This document shows, piece after piece, positions 16,820 through 23,335 of a stretch of DNA of 23,335 nt (position 1 is the stretch's first letter; the number at the start of each line of letters is the position of its first letter). The notes below the pieces were generated by a model. It ran no database searches. It was given only the letters and a program-made list of their open reading frames with translations, and was not told the DNA's origin. Both the position numbers and the translations under genes were made by a program. Location of the stretch: positions 1,811,247 through 1,834,581 of the forward strand of contig JAHNZQ020000010.1 in assembly GCA_019155205.2 (NCBI GenBank), in the 5' to 3' direction. The DNA is from Gracilaria vermiculophylla. Lineage: Eukaryota > Rhodophyta > Florideophyceae > Gracilariales > Gracilariaceae.

Positions 16820-19814
16820 GCTTAAAGTGAAAATGTAGTATGTACGTCTCGCTCTCCTTACGTAGTACAAATGAAAATGAGGCCAAAGTACTTGCCGCGC
16901 TCTTTCGGATAGGACTTTAAAGCCCATTGTAGTTGTACAGAGCAAACCTCTCGAAAAACTAGAGCGAGGGAAGTTGGGTTTGTGCTTAAAAGTATTTTTT
17001 TTTACTAATGAGAGTGCAGGTTCCCAGAATTCGGAGGTGGAGCTTGTGGTATGCAAATGAGAAACAAAATGTGTGACAGCAGTAGCCCATCCGTGAAGAT
17101 TGTACAGTGTGAATACATGTAAAGTAGTTGGAGCCTTTGTCATGCTTCTGTTCTGCTGCTACAGCGATTCAAAGTGAAAGCTGTGGATACTGTACTCTCT
17201 CTCTCTGTTAGTAAGATGGTCGTCAAACAGACACATGTGTTGTGTGTGGAGTTGCATGTATGTGAAGTGTGCTTCATTTTTCTTTATTTTATGTTGCATC
17301 TGTTGTCGTCTTTTTTTTAATGTGGAAGCTGCTCTCTAATACCTAGCACAAGCAAGATCTATCAGTTGAGATATTTGTCTCTCTTCAAAAAGGCCAAGAT
17401 GATAAGGGGCGCTTTCGGTAACATTACGTACTGTTCAACGGACACATCGCGCTTCTCTTTTTCATGTTTTATGAGGTAGCGACGACTTGCGGTATCTTTT
17501 TTTTTTTTTTGGAATGGGAGATGCAACAGCGAGAAGATGAAGTTGAGAACGAGCGCAAAGCGTTGCTGTTTGAAAAGGTGCGCAGATGTTTGACAGACGT
17601 TGCTTGCTGTTCTTGGTTGGCTACAGTACCAACGTATGAAGCGCTTCATTATGGTTTTGCTTTGCGTAATTAACGGCTTGCACGCGAGGAACTCAAGCAA
17701 AGCATTGGTGTGTTGAGCCAACAATTTTGAGGCAGCGTGGATGCATGACTGATGTACTGTATGTGTCGCGTGCTAAAATTGTGAGTGCGGTGAACAGAGT
17801 TGTTGTGTTTTGGAAAAGTTGAAAGAGCGGTGGGGCTGTGCCGGCGGGCAGATATGTTGGCACTGTGTCGCGCGTTTCAGAAAAAGATACGGCTGTGCGG
17901 ACAGCGTCTGCAGGCAGCTGCTGAACATGAGTGTCAAAGGGGGTGCCGTCCGCTCGGCAGTGGCGTGCCTGGTAAAATGTGGAATGAATGTGGGCACTCG
18001 CCGTCTGATTTAAATTATTTGTTAGTGTTCTAAACAGTCATTCGCTTCAAAATATCTTTCGGAGCAGTTGCGCACTGTCGCGAGAGAAGCAAGTTGCAAA
18101 GATACGACGAGCCAGGGGTGGCGCAGATGTGCGACAAAGAAAATATCTTGCTGTCGCGCTCTCTCGGCGAACACGCAACGGCGCGAGAGACTGTGCACAG
18201 TGCGTTTTTTGTTTCTTTGTTCAGAAGGGGCTGCTACTTGTATGAATGGTTTTGTGGTGGCACGCAGCGTCGTTCCCTTTGCACCTTTTCAGCTTTTATT
18301 GAGCGGATTCGGGAACACGGGGCTTGGACGTTTCGTTTGCAACAAACGCGCTTGCGCAGCAAAAATAGCAACTGCTTGGACCAGTTTCATTTGTTGTTTG
18401 CAAGGAGTGACGACGCGAAGGAAGATGTGCGGTGCTGATTTGTTCTCATGGTATACGACAAGAGAACAGTGAACCACAGTGGATGAAAACAGGACGAACA
18501 TGACTAAGCACGAAAGAATGCAGAGGACCGATTTGCACAAAGCACGCCATACGGCCTGACTGTGCTCCAAATGTGCAATACCGGTGCAGTAAATATATTG
18601 AGAATGTTTCACGACACATGGACAATTTAAAACGCTCTACTTGGAGCAAGCGGTAAGCAAGTTGCGGGCGTATGTTCATGTGGCACGCCGTGCGCGCGAC
18701 GTTGAGAAGTGTGGAACAGCGTGGAGTGCATGGCGTCAAAGTTGCAAAGAGGGAACATGTTTCCGGCAGAACAAGCGCACATTAACATAGTTTCGAAACA
18801 TGCATGGGGCACACAAAAATTGAGCACACGCAGAACACCACAAATGGCGGTGCAGTACACGTGAAACAGTGCGTGCTGCCATTTGCATGGCGTATCTAAG
18901 CGTTCGTTGTTGTACGCATGCGCCATTGTATCGCTCTTTCTTGCAACATGCATCTTCCAACACATGTATACTCTTCTCTGTTCATCTTCAGCCGACAGTC
19001 AGTTCGAAGCACTGGAGCATTTGCACACACTTTAACAATCATCGCGCCCGTGAAGAGCGCGATGCGAAATGATGCCTTTTTATGTCATTTAACGAGCACA
19101 AGTCTCGGCACAAGCACTTGACGTTGTTTCAACTGTTTGTCATGCCGCACTGTTCCTTTTGCGATATGGCAAAAGTACATGATCAACACGTTAGAGTGGC
19201 ACGTTTACCACTGTGCTCCAAAATGTTTTGTGTGCCTACATGCATTTGCTGCGCATGTGCATTCGCTGCGTGCGTTGCACGCAGCGGCTCAAGTGCCGGT
19301 TGAACTCCGCTTTGTCATAAAAAGTGTTCCTCCTTTGCCCAACACAGTGGCAGTTGTGGCTTCACGACGGAAGGCGCGCGTTCTTTTTTTTTTAAACATA
19401 GTAAACATGTTCCGCGTCCATAGCGCACAAACACTGCCGCACCCGTTGCGGTGCTGTTTGCCCAAGCCAAAATTACAAGTCGCATGCGCTTGTGCTCTGT
19501 GCGAGCGCACAACCTGCAGCACGCGGCTTGTGTGCTGCAGTTTGAAGCAATCGCTGGCGCCAACAAGTTGCTGCACTCTGTTGTTCACTGCGAACAGCAG
19601 CTTTGCGCGCCGTGAAAAAGCCTTCTGTTTGCATGCGAAGCCAGCCAACATGGGCTGTTGAATGATTTGACGGCACTGCTGCCATTTGCGCCATAATTCG
19701 GCGCCGCCACTCACACGCGAGCCCAAGCGCCGCTTAAGCGCGTGCGTGCGCGCCGCACACCGCCGCGCCCCCCGCCGCGCCGCCGCCCGCGCGCGCGCCC
19801 CGCAGCAGCGTTCT
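16820..19814. other. About 3 kb without a convincing gene
   Basis: AT-richer than the rest, with T runs (around 16997 and 17498-17512) and a CT repeat near 17196-17207. Short open frames (for example 18068-18472 and 19137-19661, +) have no recognisable domain or consistent composition. The left end is the PPK1-Nudix 3' flank and the right end the Josephin promoter. I found no tRNA or snRNA by eye. A non-coding RNA or a small spliced gene cannot be excluded. Confidence 0.45.
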
Positions 19815-19841
19815 GCCGCCGCCGCCGCCGCCGCCGCCGCC
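19815..19841. repeat. (GCC)9 microsatellite just before the Josephin start codon
   Basis: Nine perfect GCC units end four bases before the ATG at 19846, so the repeat is in the 5' UTR or core promoter. Length variation between isolates is likely. Confidence 0.9.
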
Positions 19842-19845
19842 GCGC

Positions 19846-20427
19846 ATGGGCGACGCGCCGCCGCCGCGCGCGCGCGTGTACAGCGAGCGGCAGCGCCGCT
19901 TCCGCTGCGGGCTGCACGCCGTGAACGCGCTGCTGCAGCGGCGCGCGTACACGGCGGCGCAGCTGGACGCGCTGGCCGACGCGCTGCGCGCCGCGCCGGG
20001 CGGCGCGCGCCGCGCGCGCCTGCGCCACCCGCACCGCGCGCGCCTGCGGCTGGGCCACTACGACGCCAACGTGCTGCTGGCGGCGCTGCAGCGGCACGGG
20101 CTGTCGGCGCGCTGGCTGCCGCGCCGCCAGCCGCTGCGCGCCGCCGTGCACTCGCCCGCCGTCGTCGGGCTGCTGCTCAACGTGCGCTGCGCGTCGCCCC
20201 TCGCCGGCGCGTGCCGCGCCCTCTTCGAGCACGGCCGCCACTGGCTGGCCATTCCGCGCTACGCGCAGCACTTTTTCCTCGTCGATTCCAACCGCGCGCA
20301 CCCGTGGAGGTTTCCGTCCACACTGCATCTGCTCAACTACGTGCAGCAAATCAGCGCTCAAGATGCGCACGTCTTCGTCGTCGAGCGCGAGCAGCAGCGC
20401 CACGCCGCGCCGCACGCCCCCCCGTAA
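19846..20427 (+). CDS. Josephin-domain deubiquitinase (JOSD type), 193 aa
   Basis: Cysteine protease that removes ubiquitin. The whole protein is one Josephin domain, as in JOSD1/JOSD2, with no ubiquitin-interacting motifs or polyQ tail as in ataxin-3. The catalytic triad is visible: C21 in RFRCGLHAVNALLQ, H132 in GRHWLAI and D147 in FFLVDSN. The family LGHYDANVLLAAL segment is at about 66-78. Length agrees with the JOSD group (about 190-200 aa). The start fits because the protein opens directly into the E-Q---CG-H-NALLQ signature. The sequence is extremely GC-rich and Arg/Ala-rich, especially residues 40-65, probably through composition bias. It is convergent with the antiporter gene. Confidence 0.9.
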   Translation: MGDAPPPRARVYSERQRRFRCGLHAVNALLQRRAYTAAQLDALADALRAAPGGARRARLRHPHRARLRLGHYDANVLLAALQRHGLSARWLPRRQPLRAAVHSPAVVGLLLNVRCASPLAGACRALFEHGRHWLAIPRYAQHFFLVDSNRAHPWRFPSTLHLLNYVQQISAQDAHVFVVEREQQRHAAPHAPP

Positions 20428-20806
20428 GCACCCATGTGTGTGTGTGTGATTAATACCATTTTACAAGGCGTACGTACTTGCCACGCTCTCACTCCCTCCG
20501 TTGGTAGCCCAAGCACGGTGCTGGTGCTGCCAGTATCCAAGTCATTCATATCTATGTGTAATAATAATAATATATATGTGTTGTACTTTCCAAACTGTCG
20601 CGTCGTTATCACCAGACACCCGCACAACCATTTCCGAAACACGCCTTGCCGCAACCAAGGCGCAATGGTTCATGCACTAAAACCATCCGTCACTGCAGCA
20701 GCGCCGCACGCCACCCCATCACCGTTGCTCCAAGTCACAGCGCACTGCACGCTCGTCCAAAACGTTCACCGCATCAACGGCCCATTCTCTCTCTCTTTGT
20801 TGACCC

Positions 20807-20830
20807 AAAAAAAAAAAAAAAAAAAAAAAA
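20807..20830. repeat. 24-nt A homopolymer
   Basis: Perfect A run on the plus strand (T run in the antiporter's transcript sense), 86 nt past that gene's stop. It might mark an old retroposed poly(A) tail, but no target-site duplication is evident. Confidence 0.9.
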
Positions 20831-20840
20831 CACAGCTGTA

Positions 20841-20876
20841 GAAGAAGAAGAAGAAGAAGAAGAAGAAGAAGAAGAA
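20841..20876. repeat. (GAA)12 microsatellite
   Basis: Twelve perfect GAA units, 40 nt from the antiporter stop codon and so probably in its 3' UTR as TTC units. GAA/TTC tracts can form triplex structures. Confidence 0.95.
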
Positions 20877-20915
20877 AGAACAAGACGGGGGCGGAGGCAG
20901 CACGACGCGGGAAAG

Positions 20916-22889
20916 CTAGCCAGACCCGTGCGACTCGTGTTTCAAAAACCTGTGCGTGTCGGGCTCGGTGCGGGAGCGTTTCAGGCGGTTCTTGGACGCC
21001 GCGTCCTGCGCGGGCTGGCGCGGCCCAAACCACGTGTTGAACGAGAAGGTGCCGCGCTGCAGGTTGGAGATCACCTGCTGGATGGTGGGCGGCTCGTGCA
21101 GCTGCGGCAGGTTGGTGAAGATGTTGGACGGCGCGCGCTGGTGCGAGTGGCGCACGTCCGGCACGTTGGCCGCCAGCCGCGTGTCGGTGTGCGCGCGCGG
21201 AAGCGCGTCGTGCTCAAAGTCCAGCCGCGCGCTCGAGTCGGAGCCCTCCGGGAAGTCCTTGAAGATCTGGTCGTTGTCCTCCCACATGAGCTCGCCCGAC
21301 ACGGCGGACTCGTCGGCCGAGTCCACGATGATGGCGCCGTAGTCGGGGCGCGCCAGGCTCATTTGCGACTCCATCGTGCTCAGGCCGCCGCTGGGGAGGA
21401 TTTGGTAGCTCACGCGGTTGATCATGTTCACCACGGGCTCGAACAGCATGCCCTGCACCACGATAGAGAACACCACCAGAATAAACGTCATAAAGAAGAT
21501 GAGCTGCCCGTTGGTCATGTGGCCCGGCACGGCGTGTTTGGCAAACGCGTCCGGCACGCCCAGCGCCAGCGCAATGGAAATGCCGCCGCGCATGCCCGCC
21601 CACGTGAGCACGGCAATGGTGCCGCCGCGGTACTTGACGGACGAGTGGCGCAGGTGCAGGTTGAACGCCCACTCGAGCACAATGATGGCCAGCAGCGGAA
21701 TGACGACGGCGATGAAGCGCGCAAACAGCGAGATGCACACGGTGGACACGCTGAGCAGCAGCACGTTCTCCCAGCCGAGGTCCTGCGGGTTCCAGAACAG
21801 GTCGGCGGCGCCAATGAGCAGGAACAGCACCGAGTTGAGCGTCTCGTCGGCGAGCTGCCACACCTTGTGGAACGTGTCGGTGGCCTCGCCCATGGCGAAC
21901 TTGGGGGCGTACGTGCCGATGAACAGGCCGGCGCCGACGGAGGCGAGCGGGATGGAGGCGTGGATGATGCGGCACACCATGTTGATGTTGCCCACGAGCA
22001 CAAAGGTGATGAGCACCTGCAGCAGCGGCTCCTTGGTGGTGCGGATGGCCGAGTACGCTATCCAGGCGAACAGCACGCCGATGAGGGCGCCCATGCAGCA
22101 CTCCTTGACCACGTTCTCGAAGAGGACGGAGATGATGCCCGTGGTGGTGATGTCCGGCGTGGTGACGATCTCCTTGAAGATGCCGTACAGCACGACGCCC
22201 ATGGCGTCGTTGAGCAGGCTCTCGCAGATGACAAAGTAGCGCGTGGACTCCGGCAGCAGGTCGGGCTTCTGCGCGAGGATGGACATGACGGTGACGGGGT
22301 CGGTGGGCGACACGATGGCGCCGAACAGCAGGCACCACGCAAAGTCCATGTGCGCTATGTTCTGCATGAGGAAGTAGGTCATGGTGCCGACGATGAAGGT
22401 GGAGAGGAAGGTGGAGACGACGCTGAGGGCGACGACGGTGGAGCGGATGCGCTCGACCTTGCGGAAGTCGACCTCGATGGCGGCGGCGAAGAGCAGGAAG
22501 CCGAGCATGTAGTTGAGCAGCAGCTCGGGGAAGTCCTTGAGCAGCGAGCGGAAGGCCTCAACGACGTTGCACACGCCCAGCATGGGGATGTGGCTGAGGA
22601 TGAGCAGGGCGACGGTCATGAGGATGGCGCCGAAGGCCATGGCGACGGAGGAGGGGATGCCGATGAAGTGGCTGTTGATGACGTGCAGAAAGAGGGAGAT
22701 GGAGAGCAGCACCATGACGATGTCGGCGCCGTTGAGGGGGCCGAGCACGCCGGGGGCGGCGCCATGTTGGGCGGACGAGGCGGAGTGCACGGAGGCGGAG
22801 GCGACTGAGGCGGCGGACGTGACGAGCACTGTGGCGACGCTGGCGGCCTCGCGGGCGCCGTGCAGGAGGTGGGGCAGCACGGCGGGCAT
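20916..22889 (-). CDS. CPA1-family Na+/H+ antiporter (NhaP/NHE type), 657 aa
   Basis: Membrane exchanger of Na+ or K+ for H+, probably for pH and salt homeostasis. About twelve hydrophobic segments span residues 50-490. Diagnostic motifs: FGAIVSPTDPVTVMSIL with D197, ESLLNDAMGVVLYG with N227-D228 (the ND pair of the largely electroneutral CPA1 group), and TWAGMRGGISIALALGVP, the conserved Arg helix late in the domain. The SPTDPV and GMRGG forms are closer to NhaP-like proteins than to animal NHEs. After M489 comes a hydrophilic tail of about 168 residues rich in Ser, acidic and Arg residues, suited to regulation by phosphorylation. The first 45 residues are Ala/Ser-rich. Plasma-membrane, vacuolar or plastid location cannot be decided. 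The start at 22889 is the first Met after a G-rich (coding-strand C-rich) leader. Confidence 0.92.
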   Translation of the reverse strand: MPAVLPHLLHGAREAASVATVLVTSAASVASASVHSASSAQHGAAPGVLGPLNGADIVMVLLSISLFLHVINSHFIGIPSSVAMAFGAILMTVALLILSHIPMLGVCNVVEAFRSLLKDFPELLLNYMLGFLLFAAAIEVDFRKVERIRSTVVALSVVSTFLSTFIVGTMTYFLMQNIAHMDFAWCLLFGAIVSPTDPVTVMSILAQKPDLLPESTRYFVICESLLNDAMGVVLYGIFKEIVTTPDITTTGIISVLFENVVKECCMGALIGVLFAWIAYSAIRTTKEPLLQVLITFVLVGNINMVCRIIHASIPLASVGAGLFIGTYAPKFAMGEATDTFHKVWQLADETLNSVLFLLIGAADLFWNPQDLGWENVLLLSVSTVCISLFARFIAVVIPLLAIIVLEWAFNLHLRHSSVKYRGGTIAVLTWAGMRGGISIALALGVPDAFAKHAVPGHMTNGQLIFFMTFILVVFSIVVQGMLFEPVVNMINRVSYQILPSGGLSTMESQMSLARPDYGAIIVDSADESAVSGELMWEDNDQIFKDFPEGSDSSARLDFEHDALPRAHTDTRLAANVPDVRHSHQRAPSNIFTNLPQLHEPPTIQQVISNLQRGTFSFNTWFGPRQPAQDAASKNRLKRSRTEPDTHRFLKHESHGSG

Positions 22890-22947
22890 TGGGATGGATT
22901 CGGGGGGTGTTGCGGGGAGGGGAGGGGGAGGGGAAGGGGGGAGGGGC

Positions 22948-22999
22948 GGGAAGGGGTTTGGGATTGGGTTTTGGGTTTTGGTTTTGGGAAGTGGGGGAG
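22948..22999. repeat. 52-bp direct repeat, copy 1 (T/G-rich)
   Basis: Identical over 52 bases to 23284-23335. Contains irregular TTGGG/TTTTGGG units with G-quadruplex potential. Lies 59 bp upstream of the antiporter start codon. Confidence 0.95.
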
Positions 23000-23082
23000 G
23001 GGGTTAAGAGGGGGTTGCGGGCAGACGTGCGAGCGACATGAAGAGCGGGGGGTGGGGGTGGGGGTTTTGATGGGAGCGGGAG

Positions 23083-23335
<253 letters not shown>

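Larger units (their letters stand above)
20428..20915. other. Convergent intergenic, Josephin / antiporter, with simple repeats
   Basis: Contains TG and TAA/TA short repeats near 20434-20580, then a 24-A run and a GAA repeat close to the antiporter stop codon. No gene is supported. Both 3' ends should lie here. Confidence 0.55.

Noticed and set aside
17051..17058. ATGCAAAT octamer, as in animal snRNA promoters
   Set aside because: No snRNA-like sequence follows, and a single 8-mer is expected by chance in this AT-richer stretch.
18068..18472. 134-codon frame in the gene-poor interval
   Set aside because: Overlapping frames on both strands are equally open, no family is recognisable, and there is no supporting start context or composition change.
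20646..22808. 720-codon plus-strand frame opposite the antiporter
   Set aside because: His/Asp/Gly/Val-rich antisense translation of membrane-helix codons; the minus strand carries clear CPA1 motifs.
22957..22988. True telomere array
   Set aside because: The TTGGG/TTTTGGG units are irregular, too few, and followed by other unique sequence before the G tract.

Overview
This window comes from the nuclear genome of a GC-rich, intron-poor unicellular eukaryote. The gene set shows this: two SNAREs, a PP2A-regulator homologue, an eIF2B subunit, a Josephin deubiquitinase, a C2H2 zinc-finger protein and an NHE/NhaP-type antiporter. Only one spliceosomal intron is visible. It is 107 nt long and directly follows a start codon, as is common in intron-poor genomes with 5'-biased introns. 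An algal protist, possibly a unicellular red alga, would fit the compact mono-exonic genes and the PPK1-type gene. That placement is inference; nothing in the window fixes the taxon.

Layout from left to right: a TATA-driven secreted Cys/Lys-rich small protein (250-747, +); a long gap with a CGG microsatellite; a TAP42/IGBP1 homologue (2044-3135, -), divergent over a 330-bp shared promoter from a SED5/syntaxin-5 Qa-SNARE (3466-4392, +); a three-finger C2H2 protein (4749-6335, -), convergent with SED5; a 2.2-kb gene-free stretch that turns into a CpG-rich upstream region with an E2F-like palindrome and a 9-bp minisatellite; a divergent eIF2B subunit, probably beta (8522-9514, +); a longin R-SNARE of VAMP7/VAMP72 type (10059-10849, +, one intron); a CCDC137-like basic protein (11481-12281, -); a large PPK1-like protein fused to a DIPP-like Nudix domain (13415-16819, +); about 3 kb with no convincing gene; a Josephin-domain deubiquitinase (19846-20427, +), convergent with a Na+/H+ antiporter (20916-22889, -); then a 203-nt G tract and a duplicated 52-nt sequence reaching the window edge.

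The genes do not form one pathway. They are housekeeping functions: translation initiation control, TOR/PP2A signalling, Golgi and endosomal membrane fusion, ubiquitin removal and ion homeostasis. The best candidate for something new is the PPK1-Nudix fusion. It joins a polyphosphate-synthase fold to an inositol-pyrophosphate/polyphosphate hydrolase fold, and key catalytic positions are substituted in both halves. A second pattern is strand-specific: several genes are preceded on their coding strand by C-homopolymer and pyrimidine-rich leaders. The extreme G tract upstream of the antiporter is either an exaggerated case of this or a sequencing/assembly artefact.
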